Assembly: GCF_000003815.2 (NCBI RefSeq) | Contig: NC_049996.1 | Location: 1,054,929 to 1,094,513, forward strand | Direction of reading: 5' to 3' | From: Branchiostoma floridae | Taxonomy: Eukaryota; Chordata; Leptocardii; Amphioxiformes; Branchiostomatidae | Length of the DNA: 39,585 nt | Part shown: in pieces, positions 1 through 11,250 of the stretch | How the letters are laid out: the number at the start of each line of letters is the position of its first letter | Numbering within the stretch: the stretch's first letter is position 1 | Notes under the pieces: generated by a model | What the model saw: only the letters and a program-made list of their open reading frames with translations | Database searches by the model: none | What the model was told of the DNA's origin: nothing | Made by a program: the position numbers and the translations under genes

Positions 1-416
1 TGAATCTTATGCTTTCAATAATATCTTATTTCTTTTGTGATTATTTATCGCCAAAAATGTAGTTTTGAACATTCAAGGAAGAGGATATAAGATGGCGGAG
101 CCCAACTGGTATCTTAGATATGCTTGATGTCATATTCTGGCGTCATTGATGTTGTTATTGGCAACACAAGTAGTAATAAACACTATTATTCTGCTATCTG
201 CACTTGCTGTAACATCTTTGTAGCATACCTTGACATTTTCAGAGAATACCCCTTTTTCGCGGTTCCAGCCAATTAAGTCGAATTGATGACGTCAGATTTT
301 GCATCGTTGGATCAAACATCTAATAATCGTAAGACATATTAGGTCTACATCATTCTCTGAAAATTTGGTAGCCATATGATAATTCAACCAAAAAAGCCCG
401 GTCTGAATAGGGTTAA
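1..416 (-). mobile_element. Truncated TTAA (piggyBac-like) non-autonomous element, right end only
   Basis: The segment ends in CCCGGTCTGAATAGGGTTAA, the same terminus seen at 12072 (reverse complemented) and 19250. Its interior also matches those copies: the AT-rich run, the motif 'gatatAAgATGGCGGAGCC', the 'gtgcacttgctgtaacat' area, and 'gagaatacccctttttcgcgg'. The other end lies beyond the left edge. This copy is more diverged and lacks the poly-G/C block next to the terminus that the other two have. It is noncoding; the open frames inside it are chance. Confidence 0.75.
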
Positions 417-463
417 TACCACAGTACATATAAAGCATATCCATATACAGAAACCATGATACA

Positions 464-516
464 TATACATGGAATATTGTAATGTCTTTAAAAGACATTA
501 CAGTATTCCATGTATA
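464..516. repeat. Near-perfect 53-bp palindrome (hairpin)
   Basis: Arms 464-489 and 491-516 are reverse complements with one mismatch around a single central A at 490. Outer sequence (about 424-440 and 513-531, core tacatataaagcatat versus atgctctatatgta) extends the symmetry after a ~25-nt interruption on the left. It could form a long cruciform or hairpin RNA, or be a foldback MITE remnant. Confidence 0.7.
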
Positions 517-739
517 TGCTCTATATGTACAATGGCCTTAAGTCTTGTGATCAATTTACTGTATTTCTACAACAAATACTGCAGTGTATTTGGAATTATG
601 ATTATAGTGGTTGAATAAAAATTGAACTGTTGTTAATAGGTAGTTGCTTTGTCTTTGACCAAAAAAGTAATAGGTAAAAAGGGGACATATATAGTAATGT
701 ACACGAGGAGCTTAGCATCTGCTCATGATTCAGCTAGCC

Positions 740-1560
740 TCTCTAACTATTCATTTGATGTTGAACACCATGGTTTACACCTGGTGAAAACATTAGCGAT
801 TCAGCGCATGGTTGGTGATAGAAAAATGGGACAAGTGTAAAGTATGACCTACTTTTATTTACAGTCACAAAGCAATAAAATAAGAACCCACCCATAAGAA
901 CTATTCATTTGATAGACAACACTAAGGTGTACACCTACTAAAAAGTAGTCAGACAAAAATCTCTTGGATGTTTTTATCTGCATCTCAAAGACGTCGACAG
1001 CCTAAAATCCAATTTTAGGTACAGGTGTCAGAATGACCTACTTTCAGAGACAACAAGACCCCAGACTTTAAAACCATTTTGGAAACTGGAGTCAGAAATG
1101 AAATTTACTTTTGGTGTTTTCATCACTTCGAAGACAGCCAAAAATCCAAATTTAGGGACACATATCAGAATGACCTACTTTCAGAGACAGCTACACGACA
1201 ATAAAACAAGACCCCAGACTTTAAAACCATTCATTCAACATACAATACTAAGGTCTTTATCTGATAAAAAGTGGAGTCAAAAATATGATTTACTTTTGGT
1301 GTTTTCATCACCTAAAAGACATCCCAAAATCCTAATCTCGGGGTAAGTGTAAAATGACCTACTTTCAGGGACAGCCATATGGCGGAGGAAATACATACAC
1401 ACTTTAGCAAGCCTTCAAATAATAGACAATAGTTAGGTCTACATTTGACAGAAATATGAGTCAAAGACACATCTTAGTGTGTCGGATTTCGTACGTCAAA
1501 AATATTTTAAAAAACATTTTTTTTCAACATCAGGGAAAGTGACCTACTTCTGGTAGCAAC
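740..1560. repeat. Degenerate tandem satellite, ~180-bp unit
   Basis: The phrase 'atgacctacttt' recurs near 844, 1033, 1171, 1353 and, degraded, 1529, each followed by 'cagagacag' or a variant. Each unit also carries 'agaccccagactttaaaacc', 'cattcatttgatag' and 'ggtgttttcatcac' in the same order. Spacing is 140-190 bp because some units have deletions. Open frames here are by-products of the repeat. Confidence 0.7.
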
Positions 1561-1620
1561 CACACGAGAGCCCAAACTTTGCAAGGATTCATTTAATAGC
1601 TTTTTGATGTATCTATACCT

Positions 1621-2100
1621 GTTATAAATTTCAAGCAAAAATATTCACCACTTTGAGACCTATTGCTCCTCAAAGGTGGGCAAAAAATTAGTGTTTTTTG
1701 ATGCCTGTAAACATGGTACTGTTTTGAGGCTGCCCATGTACTGAAAACTACATGCACATCAACATCACACCTATTTTGTACAAGTTTAGCGATCATTTTA
1801 TCTATCATTCTAACATGATCCTTTTCCATTCGTTGCGTTAAAGCATTTGGCGGTGATCGGGTCCTAAACTTGGCCAATTTCCATGTTTCTGACATGCAAA
1901 AATCTGTGAAAATGGCCTCAAAACTTGTTTGGGCTGTTGCCATGGCAACAATGAGTTTTGATCGGAATGAAGGCTATTTTGAGGGATTGTGGGCCAAGTA
2001 TTATCACATTGCAAAATATGAGCCAAATCGATTTTTTGACCTTGAGCACTGTTTGTGGTAAACTAATTGTTTATTTATAGTTAACATATTTCTTTTTCAG
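1621..2100. other. No gene seen; probable intron upstream of the NXPE exon
   Basis: No coding signal is visible. The stretch ends in a polypyrimidine tract and AG (tttctttttcag, to 2100), so its right part is probably the last intron of the NXPE gene. It holds one palindromic X-box (1936-1949), listed separately. Confidence 0.5.
1936..1949. promoter_or_regulatory. RFX X-box-like palindrome
   Basis: GTTGCCATGGCAAC is a perfect 14-bp palindrome matching the two half-sites bound by RFX-family factors. The same 14-mer occurs inside the TTAA elements at 12847 and 18481, so this site may come from a repeat rather than from selection on the gene. Confidence 0.35.
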
Positions 2101-2897
2101 GTATTACAAACAAAGATGTAGAAAGCAACCTACCACTCTGCGCACCTCACCTGCCAGAGACAGAGTCTGAAGGCTACTGGTTCAACGGAACCTGGTATTG
2201 TCTGAGATGCCGAGCAAGGCGATTTTCCACAGCTCGATCAGTTTTGGACTGTCTCAAAAACAAATCATTGTCCTTTTTCGGGGATTCCACGACCAGGCAG
2301 TGGTGGGCTTATTTAAGAGATTTCCTGGGCTTAGGTCATAGTGGGAGTGTTTATTACAAAGCATCATCTGTAAGCAAGAAACATAATATTCACTTGAAGT
2401 TTTCGTTTCATCACTTTCCTAGAAACGTCAATAACGCAAAGAAGGCGGCAGAAGTTAAACAGCTCACTTATGTATCCGAGGGCATTGATGACATCGTAGG
2501 AGGACCGAATGTTGTGATAATTGTAGGGTTATGGGCACACTACATGGCTGAACCTATGGAAACATTTCGTTCACGGGTCTGGGGTATTCGCCATGCCATA
2601 GAAAGACTGCACAGCCGCTATCCAGACACAATGGTCATCTGGAGAACTAGTAATACTAATCATCACGATAAGCTCTTTCACTTTTTAGAAAACAGCGATT
2701 GGTATGCCCGCCAAATTCTATTGGAAGTTAAAAAAATACTAAAAGACCTAAACGTTGTGATTCTAGATGTCTGGGAAATGTCGCAGTCTATGTGGCACAA
2801 CGCTACTTTGCACCCGCCCAAGGACGTTATCAAGGAGCATGTAAATATGCTATTGTCGTACATTTGCCCTCTTAAAGGGGAACTCCAGAGTCTTTGA
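2101..2897 (+). CDS. NXPE-family protein, terminal exon (PC-esterase domain)
   Basis: The exon follows a clear acceptor (tttctttttcag at 2100), enters in frame at 2103 and runs 264 codons to TGA 2895-2897. It encodes the C-terminal half of an NXPE (neurexophilin and PC-esterase domain) protein. There is an aromatic/Cys segment (EGYWFNGTWYCLRC), then a nucleophile block FFGDSTTRQWW whose GDS Ser is the SGNH-type catalytic residue. Near the end, DVWEMS and NATLHPP hold the block-V His, with Asn where acyl-esterases usually have Asp. The protein ends LLSYICP plus nine residues. NXPE proteins are usually about 550 residues, secreted or Golgi-lumenal, so the N-terminal half should lie on upstream exons outside the window. 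The frame is intact. Family assignment is firm; the substrate is unknown. A TTG at 2244 is not the start. Confidence 0.88.
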
Positions 2898-4010
2898 AAG
2901 CATCTATTCAATATACTAATAACTATTGTTATGGAATGGTGAAATATCACTTTGTTTGCTTCATGGCATGAGTCCAATTTGATTTGCATTTATGATGGTG
3001 GCCTAAAGTTATTGCAAAAAGCCTGGTGTCGCAGTGACCTTCCCCACCGATAATGTTGTGAAAAAAATCGTATAAACCAACAACAGCTACTCATTTGACT
3101 ATAAATGATGGTTTTGGGCACGGTGCATTATGCAGATGATTATATGAGCATATAAGCAGCATATAAAATGATAAGCAATAACACATTCACAAAGTGATAA
3201 CGACATAATCAGTATACTCAACTTAATGTCACCAGAAACGACGCAAACAATATCCTAGAAAGATAAACTTGGTATATGCCTGATATGATGTTTTGGCAGT
3301 AAAAGATAGTAACTAGTTCTAATACAGGGATTTTAGTAACACGTTGGAAGTTGGTTATGTATGCAGAAAGATCTTGATTGGAGAACCATTTTGTGGAAAA
3401 TGTCTTTTTTAAGTCAAGTCATGCCAGATGTATTGCACAACGATTGCCTAAGGTACAATTTATCCATGTATTATCAACAACTAAAAACTATCTACAACCG
3501 TATACTAATGTAACATAACAGAAAATATGGCGGCAAGGTGTTTTTTTACCTGGTTGAAGCACTACTTCTCATTTGCATTGCATTATCCATGCATATATAT
3601 ATTTTGGCCTAGGTGGACAGATATGAAGTCCTGACATGATAGAAGTATAGAAGTACATTGAATATTTCTCTGCTTGTTTTAGCTAATGTTGTTCTGTTGT
3701 TACATATGGTCAATACGTTTTTCCTTTCTTCGTTATAATAATGGCATATCAATTTCGGGCATATTCGTTATTTTGCTTTCAACTTTGACATTAAAGATAT
3801 ACAACAGTATATCGCACTGTTATCATTTCCCTTTAACATACCTACAATTACGAATCGCAGCAACACGCACTGCTGGAATCTAGGGATACCTGTCTCAACA
3901 GATCTCAAAGAATGCGTCGTTGCCGTTACATTTGAAAACAAAAGTGTTAGTTGTTAAATTTTCTGTGATATATAGATGTATTACGGTAGTTCCCTGTTTC
4001 GGAAAATCAA
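2898..4010. other. 3' flank of the NXPE gene; nothing recognised
   Basis: AT-rich sequence with no supported exon, repeat or RNA. No canonical AATAAA was seen close behind the NXPE stop codon, so the transcript end is not placed. Confidence 0.5.
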
Positions 4011-4959
4011 TTAACCCTCATCCGACCGTATGGGGTCATTTTTGACCCCAGGCGTATATTTTAATCTGCCATAGCAACATTTTTCATCAGAGAAAAAATT
4101 CCTTCCATGAATTTGTTTGTATACATGTCTTACAACATCTACCAATTTTTCGCCGAGTTTTGCCCATTATTGTATAAGCTATACTTGAAAGTTTGTGTCT
4201 TGTTCGGTGGGGTCAAAAATGACCCCAGCCAATTATGGATCATTAATTACATAAATATCAAGATATTTCAATAAAATAACAGGCATTCCTCATTATTGCT
4301 ATTGCAGCAACAGGTTATAGTTGCTTAGATGAGTAAACACCGAATATTTTGAAAGAAATTTAGTATTTTAGTGTAAAACACAGTTTTTCGACATTCTCCA
4401 TAAATTATGATAATACACACTAATTACCTATGCTAATGAAAGTGAAAATGTTTCTAATTAATTAAAAAACAATATATGGACAGAATGTGCAGAGGGAACC
4501 TACAAGAAAGATATTTATGGGAAAATAGACAAGAGTAATTGTATGTATGTGTTTAGATGGCGGAATATGGTGCATAATTAAGTAATAAATTCGTTACTTT
4601 TCACAAATATTGTATTTTTTCTTGTTAAATAACATTATTATGCTAACAGCATTATTGCATCATCACAATTATTGTTTAGAAATTGATAAAACAAAACATT
4701 GTTTAAGTAAGTTTAGTATGGTAGATTTTCAGAGCAAATGTGGGTTTTCCTCATTAACTGCATAAATTATGATAATGAGTAATAACTACTGACACCAAAA
4801 CTTGTCAAAATATTTTTCATAGGTTAGTGAAACAGTAAATACATAGAAATGACAAAATAAGCCAGCAGAAATATGTCTATGAGCAAAACAAAATGGGGTC
4901 AAAAATGACCCCATACGGTCAGATTCGTCGTAAAAATGTAACGGTCGGATGAGGGTTAA
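4011..4959. mobile_element. TTAA (piggyBac-like) non-autonomous DNA transposon, family A, full length
   Basis: The element is flanked by TTAA on both sides (4011-4014, 4956-4959) and has 15-bp perfect terminal inverted repeats, CCCTCATCCGACCGT (4015-4029) and its complement (4941-4955). TTAA duplication plus a CCC start is the piggyBac-superfamily hallmark. Behind the left repeat lies TGGGGTCATTTTTGACCCCA (4031-4050). The mirrored copy on the right (4894-4913) is separated from its terminus by an extra ~26 bp in which the GACCGT box is repeated. A third copy sits at 4208-4227. The interior is AT-rich and noncoding, so movement would need a transposase from elsewhere. Confidence 0.88.
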
Positions 4960-6313
4960 TAACGTTACATTTACGTTATATTACTTCATGATGATATCAA
5001 AATTATCAGGGATCATAAAACTTTATTACCCCCTGCAATCGTAGTTACTGTACATAAAGCCGTTTTGAACTTTCTGAAAGGGAATGCCATAAAAGCCCAG
5101 TCTGGTAATGTTTAAATAGAAGCACGGCCAATTAAGGGGCTTAATCTCCATATTTTAACATCCACTAGTCTTTAAACTTTTTGTGTATCATCTTAAATGT
5201 CTGATAGTCACTCAAGTGCTCTCGTTACCTTAGTGACCCTACTGTTAGCGAGACATTGTGTCCGGCGTCCATCAGACAAGCAGTTATGGCGTCGACATTT
5301 AATGTTAACCTACCTCCAACCTCTTAAACTCAACTTCTTATATTCTCTACATTCCAAAATTAGAAAACTGACAAAATTCTTTTGCATAACCCTAAATGTC
5401 TGATAGTAATTTGAATTCTATTTCAAGCTACCGATTGTAAGAAAGGGTGACGGAAGTTGGCTATGCTGGCGAAATGATTTACGGCACATCATATTAGAAG
5501 CGGATCCGTACCTGGATTTCAAAAAGGATTACTGTAAAAAAGATACATGAGATAACTTTGCGAAAAGTCGGGGGTACATTTGTTTTCCCAAACAATCATC
5601 TATCAGAAAATAACACTGGCTTCTAATGGAATGCCACTTGTATTCAATTACCTGGCGACAGCAATGACATCGAAGTGCGCTTTTGATATTTTGATGTTCA
5701 ATAAGAGTGTCAAAAGTGTTTCTATCTGGTACAAATCTCTATGATCTGGAGTAAATCTATAATTATTTAATGTAATCAGACAAAAGTTACCCTTCGATGT
5801 AATTGGTGTCAGAAACACTTAAAAACATTAGCATTCATAATTTAGGTCACTCAATAAATCTTCTTTGTCACGGGTAAAAGGACTTTTCCCTACTTGTCGT
5901 ATCTGAAAATTCCTCTGTACTCCTAGTTGCAAAGGACTATGACGAAAATTTTGTTACGCTGTCCTGATTCGTTACTACTTTTAAAACCAGGCACCTTTGA
6001 CCTCTTGCTAGCGTCACGCCTCCTCTAACTATACATGATAACTACTTTGGGCCAGATCAAGATACGGAAGACTAGAGGAACGGTCGAACGCTTGTTTGTA
6101 AGTACTTATAATTGTTTAAAGATATAGTGAGTAAAGAAGATATGGTATTGATAATTTGGAAATTGAAGGATTTCGCCAAGAGAAATAACTTTTAAATGTA
6201 ATTTCCCATTCGTCTTCTTAGCAATATTCTGGCGATACATGTTACCAATTACTGGAAATACAAGGTCCCTAAATAATTTTTCATATGTATTGTTGCAGCA
6301 GAGGAAGACGAAA
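4960..6313. other. Intergenic/5' flank of the sulfotransferase gene; nothing recognised
   Basis: No recognisable gene. The 3' part should contain the promoter and 5' UTR of the gene beginning at 6314. A pyrimidine-rich acceptor-like site (tattgttgcag, ending about 6299) just before the start codon suggests a 5'-UTR intron, but the upstream exon was not located. Confidence 0.4.
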
Positions 6314-6455
6314 ATGACTACAGTCGGACTGTTTCAACATTTCTTTAAAGCATTGTTGGCGTTCATCTCCGTGCTAATTATTATCTACATTTATCTTTAT
6401 CATGAGCATGGAACATTGAAAGCTTCTTTTCAAGCGGAAGTTAAAAATGAAGAAG
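6314..6455 (+). CDS. Sulfotransferase exon 1: signal anchor
   Basis: Encodes residues 1-47 plus one base. ATG 6314 has A at -3 (gaaaATGa). An in-frame ATG at 6239 has a weaker context and lies before a possible acceptor (…gttgcag at about 6299), so 6314 is preferred. Residues 10-29 (FFKALLAFISVLIIIYIYLY) form one hydrophobic segment after a short tail, which fits a type II Golgi signal anchor. A charged stem follows. The exon ends GAAG|GTAAAG in phase 1, joining g|at of exon 2 to give Asp. Confidence 0.8.
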
Positions 6456-6667
6456 GTAAAGTTGCCGTACTAAAAATTGTTTAGTGGGGGTAAGGTCTTG
6501 CTACCGTCCAAAGAAACTACTTTCAGCGTTAGCTTTTTGGAGGGACATTGACGTGAACCGCTGGGCTAATATTTTGCCTGCTTTGGTTGAACCGACGTCC
6601 TTTTTTTGTATGACAGAGCTAGAATTTAGCTAATAAAATATCAAATCTTATTTCTATTTTCTGAAAG

Positions 6668-6768
6668 ATTATGATGAAGAGGCCGTGGACAGATTGGTGG
6701 AAGCGGAACAGCAAAGAAGGAAGTCCTTGCTTGCCAAATACTGTCAGAGTAATTTTTCGTCAAGTGCG
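6668..6768 (+). CDS. Sulfotransferase exon 2: lumenal stem
   Basis: Acceptor tttctgaaag (to 6667), donor GCG|GTCAGT at 6769; phase 1 in, phase 0 out. It encodes an acidic then Arg/Lys-rich helix (DYDEEAVDRLVEAEQQRRKS) followed by LLAKYCQ and an N-glycosylation sequon NFS. A helical QxRR segment followed by a Cys before the catalytic domain is usual in this family. The donor was chosen because it is the GT that restores frame with exon 3; alternatives at 6753 or 6764 break it. Confidence 0.72.
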
Positions 6769-7465
6769 GTCAGTAATATCTTGAATTACAAAGTTAATAG
6801 CTCAATTTATCTTATTACAACCATATACATCGATAATATTTCAACTGGACCTGTCATCGTAATTTTATGTTCACGTTGCTAAAAATGATAACATATTGCA
6901 AAGAAAAAAGTTACAAACAATAAAGTCATTTTGCTAACACAAACAAACCATTGTTTGAGACATTATCTATGTTTACCATCCTCAAATATGAAACATTTAC
7001 ATTTACCCAAAACAAATGTGAAGGATTTTAAGAACCTTTTTCTAATCTTCGTCGAAATAATCTAGCCAAAAAATTGAAATTGATAACACCATAATTAATC
7101 ATGTTACGTCATCCTTGCGAAAGATTTCTTAAAATCTACAGACTACATCATTCTTTGAAATTTTGCTGGTCATATGATGATTCATTTTAGACTTACAGGG
7201 GTCAAAAACGGCGGGACATCTAGTTGCTTTGCGTCTAAAGATCACTATGGTACTGACATTTAAAATCCGATTTTAAAACAGTCAATATATCTGCTCGTCA
7301 ATTTAATGAAGTTTTTCTATTAAAGAATTTCTACTAAAGAATTTCTATGAAAGATGGCTAAAATGGCATTCTTTTAAACTGTAAATGTTACAATCGTCTT
7401 TACAAAGATGTGCATAGCTATTGCTGATGTTTCAAAATCCGATACCCCTTTCCATTCTTTTTCAG

Positions 7466-7722
7466 AAATCCCTGAATCCATTTTACTTCGTCGTGAGTGA
7501 AAATAGAAAAATCATATATTGTCGGACTGGAAAAACAGGAAGCACTACAACTTCGGCTTTGTTATATAATCTGGAACATGGTTATAATATGACAGCGAAG
7601 GAATTGACGATAAACAAGGGCTCTTACACTTCAAGACTATTAAACACGTACAATAAGGAAGAGATAGACCATCGTGTATCGTCCTATTACAGCATTGTCG
7701 TTACGAGGAACCCAATAGAAAG
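7466..7722 (+). CDS. Sulfotransferase exon 3: PAPS-binding core
   Basis: Acceptor ccattctttttcag (to 7465), donor AG|GTAAGA at 7723; phase 0 in, phase 2 out. Residues 82-167 contain KIIYCRTGKTGSTT, equivalent to the family's 5'-phosphosulfate loop (Y-C-x-x-P-K-x-G/A-S), with Lys104 as the expected catalytic or binding lysine. Thr replaces the usual Val/Ala, and Gly replaces the Pro before Lys. NMT (N122) is a glycosylation sequon. The exon ends in VVTRNPIER, the first half of the 3'-phosphate-binding motif, where Asn stands in place of the common Asp (RDP). Confidence 0.88.
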
Positions 7723-8349
7723 GTAAGAATCCGTTTAATATGAGCTGTTCTAAATTTGCTTATATTTATCATCCGTAACAGCGACAGTGGAACATATACC
7801 AACTGTCTATTTCCCTTTCGTCCATATTACGTTAAATTTGTATTGAATTCTGTTTTTTTTTACCCTATTCTAAATTTACCTCGGGGTATGTAAAGGCACA
7901 CCAGTAGGAAGGTAGATATGATGATGTGTAGAGAGATATAAACGGGTCCCACTAAAATCCGAGAACTACCAAAAACTACCAAAACAAGAGTTCGTAGACT
8001 TCATATCTCTATGAAATAGTCTGATAATGTAAATGTCTTTCGCATTTGCATATCTATAATTAGTTATTTACACCTCTAAAAAACTACGCTGGTCACTATT
8101 TTGATTGTCCAAGCATATACCACATCGATGAATTATGGTATTCTGGCATTAATTATGCAAATACCTGCCAAACTACATATATATTTGCGCATGTATTTAA
8201 GTTCTATAAAAGAAACACTGCAAATACAGATCTTCCTCTTTACTTACGCAAATTAAGTGTTAATTTGCATAATTTGCACTTCACGCTGTACATCTAAGTC
8301 TAAGCTACCTACATACCAATTATAATGTAATTTTGTCATTCCCTTCTTC

Positions 8350-8710
8350 AGTTATCCAACTTAAGAAGATTTTGACAAAAATGCCCATGCAGTTCTAGAG
8401 CAACCTGCTAGAGGGGCCAAATATACACCACTTATTCCTTACGTCACAAGCTATCTGCCATCCAAATATCAATACCATAACACATCCAGTTCAAAAGATC
8501 CAAAAAAGGATATCCTGCTGCAGTACCAAGGTCACATACCAGGTGGCCCAAATTGACCTTGACCTTTTTTCTTCCCAACACCAACCTACGAACCGATTAT
8601 CATCGTAATCCATCCAGAGTTTCATGAGTTATACTCACTACAAAAGTTCGGATACACAGACAGACACACACACAGACAGACACATAGACACACCAAAAAA
8701 TATATCTCCA
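8350..8710. repeat. Dispersed repeat remnant with (CAGA/CACA)n microsatellite
   Basis: The text 'gaccttgacctttttt…' is followed by 'gagtttcatgagttatactcactac' and then a cagacagacacacacacag run (about 8657-8694). This layout is common in noncoding repeats of marine invertebrates. It lies in intron 3 of the sulfotransferase gene and no ends were defined. Confidence 0.45.
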
Positions 8711-9299
8711 TTTTTCCAGGAGATAGCAACTCGACTCAACCATAAACAACTGATAATTATTGCAATAGGTTATTATTTAGTATTTTTTTTTATTTGATTT
8801 TGGACAGGAGTCGGGCTGGGGCGGATTAATTTGTTTGACGACATATGTTATTGATATAATATTAGTAAGAATATTGTCAACAATCTCCTTTGCCTGTTCG
8901 AACATATTAATGTTCGAATTCAAATTCACGGATTCTGTTATGAATGGGGACTGCTTGATCATCTAGCAAATTTTTAATGGATATCTATACTAGTTGTCAT
9001 CAATTGTGTATCACCAAGCAGAGGTTACGGTGGGGGCGGGGTGTAGTAGTGGCCACAACAAAGAATCGCAGTCACGACGAAAATTCTGCTAGGAAACTAA
9101 GTTTGCTTATTAATTACTGCTAGCAAATTCTACTGCCTATTTAGCCAATGTGTACTATTTTTTTTTCTAGCAACCAAAACAATCCAGTATATTTCTTGCT
9201 CAAATATAACGCATTTCCACTGCCACAAAAACGGTTTAAATGGACAAACCACAAACCACAGAGACCCCATATTTTGGATTAAACTAAATGATCAAAAAG

Positions 9300-10080
9300 G
9301 ATTCTGCTATACGCCATAAAACGGTGTGTAATGGAAAGGTGTTTCCACAGGCTATACCCCCTCTGCTGGAAGAATACTTCATTCAGAATCAACCCCATTC
9401 TCTCCCTCGGCCGTGGAGAAAATAATTCAAGGGATAGTAACTAGTAGATTAAAGAAATAGAAATAAGCACTTTTCAAGTTGTTCTCCGTTGTTTTCGAGT
9501 CCTGACCGGTTTCCCATGCTTATTTTGACATGTTTTCGGCGGTTTCGAGTTGTTTCCGGTATTTGTTAGAGTTGTTTTTTGTTTTTTTTGTTAGACCGCT
9601 ATACATGTGAAACCAAACCCGTCTGTTTCATTCCTAAAAGGTCATTCAAGGATGGAGCGGTACTAAATTTATTTAAACATCCATTCGTTGTTTCTCTTCC
9701 TAAAGCCCCGGTAACAAACAGTCGAACATGGCCTCACTACTTCACCATTTACTTTTCATTCGGCCATGAATGGCGGGTCTGTGAAGAGTTGGCTGGTGGT
9801 CGCTTCTGGTGTCTGATAGCGAGTCACCAGTTAAATCATGATCCTGTATTAGCCACTGGTAGCTTGCTCCCAACTAATTGAAAATCTACCAATGACTCAC
9901 ACAAAGACCTTTAGACAAAACTCTGCTAACTCATTCGAAACAAAACCAGAAGGTGGGCGAATTAAGAACCGCCCTAACGAGACTGTCGCTCTTTCAGGTA
10001 GCTCCCAATCCAAGGTAATGTGGAGCTTTGTATACCATAGCGATGGCATTTATTATGTGCAAAAAGGATACGATTGACGT
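9300..10080. other. Intronic stretch; nothing recognised
   Basis: Two chance-length open frames occur (9579-9881, 9892-10077) without splice sites, motifs or family resemblance that I can identify. It is treated as intron sequence of the sulfotransferase gene. Confidence 0.4.
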
Positions 10081-10139
10081 GATTCAACACTTTTAAGAAG
10101 TCTATTATTACCTTTGCCAGAATGGCTAAGGTTATGTTT

Positions 10140-11250
10140 TAGGCTTGTGAGTCTGTGTGTCTGTCTGTCCGTCTGTCTGTCTGTGTGTTAACAGTATAAC
10201 TCAAGAAGCCTTTGATGGATCCCAATAATATTTGATAGGTGGGTAGGGGTCGGGAAAACGAAGGACAATGGGCCCCCTAGCGGCTTGCTAAGGTACTGCA
10301 GCAAAACCTCAATTTCTTTTATCTCGTGTTCTGGACATGCTGTGGTTATGATTTTTGAGTGGTAGATAGCCCTTTTTGCAGAGAGTGAGTGCTTTAAGTT
10401 TGGACCCCCTAGCGGCTTGTTTGGAACTGCATTCGCCGTTTTCCTATCAAACTTTGGACGAGAATAACTCAAGAACGTGTTGATGGATCGTCATGGTTTT
10501 TGGTATGTAGATAGCCCAAGTAACAATGTACACAATGGAATACCAATTATGCAAATGAGCAACTAATTTGCATAATTAATGAGGAAAGTTTATAATCCAC
10601 TGCATTTCATGATAGGACTTNNNNNNNNNNNNNNNNNNNNNNNNNNNNNNNNNNNNNNNNNNNNNNNNNNNNNNNNNNNNNNNNNNNNNNNNNNNNNNNN
10701 NNNNNNNNNNNNNNNNNNNNNNNNNNNNNNNNNNNNNNNNNNNNNNNNNNNNNNNNNNNNNNNNNNNNNNNNNNNNNNNNNNNNNNNNNNNNNNNNNNNN
10801 NNNNNNNNNNNNNNNNNNNNNNNNNNNNNNNNNNNNNNNNNNNNNNNNNNNNNNNNGAAATCCACTGCATTCATGATAGGATTTCAAACTTGTCACATAT
10901 ATAGATGAGGAAGAGAGAAATATCAATGCATATTAATTATGCTAATGACGGCCTCATTTGCATAACTAATTAGAAAATATAAACGTGTTGACGGATCATC
11001 ATGGTTTTTGGTATGTAGATAGCCAAAGGGAAGACTTACATGATGGAATTATAATTATGCAAATCGACTGCTAATTTGCATAATTAATGAGAAAAGTTCG
11101 TAAATCCACTGCATTCCTTAAAGCACTTTCAAACTTGTCACATTTTTAGCTAAGAAAGAAGGAAATATAAATACACATTTATTATGCAAATGATGCTTAT
11201 ACAATTTAATATTATTATGTAAATCTAATCTGTATAGGGATCTAATTTGC
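10140..11250. repeat. Oct-like (ATGCAAAT) repeat field, ~500-bp unit in two direct copies
   Basis: A (TGTC)n tract at 10149-10188 leads into 'ataactcaagaa…gatggatc' and 'cccctagcggcttg' phrases (10267 and 10406). The block 'acgtgttgatggatcgtcatgg' plus 'tttttggtatgtagatagcc' starts near 10474 and returns near 10983. Each is followed by 'aattatgcaaat', 'ctaatttgcataattaatgag' and 'aatccactgcatt'. The unit spans the N gap. Related text recurs near 34025-34320. Confidence 0.65.
10621..10856. other. Assembly gap (236 N)
   Basis: A run of N. The flanking sequences 'ccactgcatttcatgatagga' (left) and 'ccactgcattcatgatagga' (right) are near-identical, so the gap sits inside a local direct repeat and its true length is uncertain. 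Open frames across it are meaningless. Confidence 0.95.

Noticed and set aside
740-1560. CRISPR-like repeat array
   Set aside because: Units are long, degenerate and contiguous without unique spacers, and the DNA is eukaryotic.
6239-6313. Upstream ATG as start of the sulfotransferase
   Set aside because: Weak context and a probable splice acceptor between it and 6314; kept only as an alternative.
9579-10077. Two adjacent plus-strand frames in sulfotransferase intron 3
   Set aside because: No splice sites, motifs or family resemblance; the sulfotransferase exons join correctly without them.
10576-10926. Four open frames spanning 10.6-10.9 kb
   Set aside because: They exist only because the 236-base N gap carries no stop codons.
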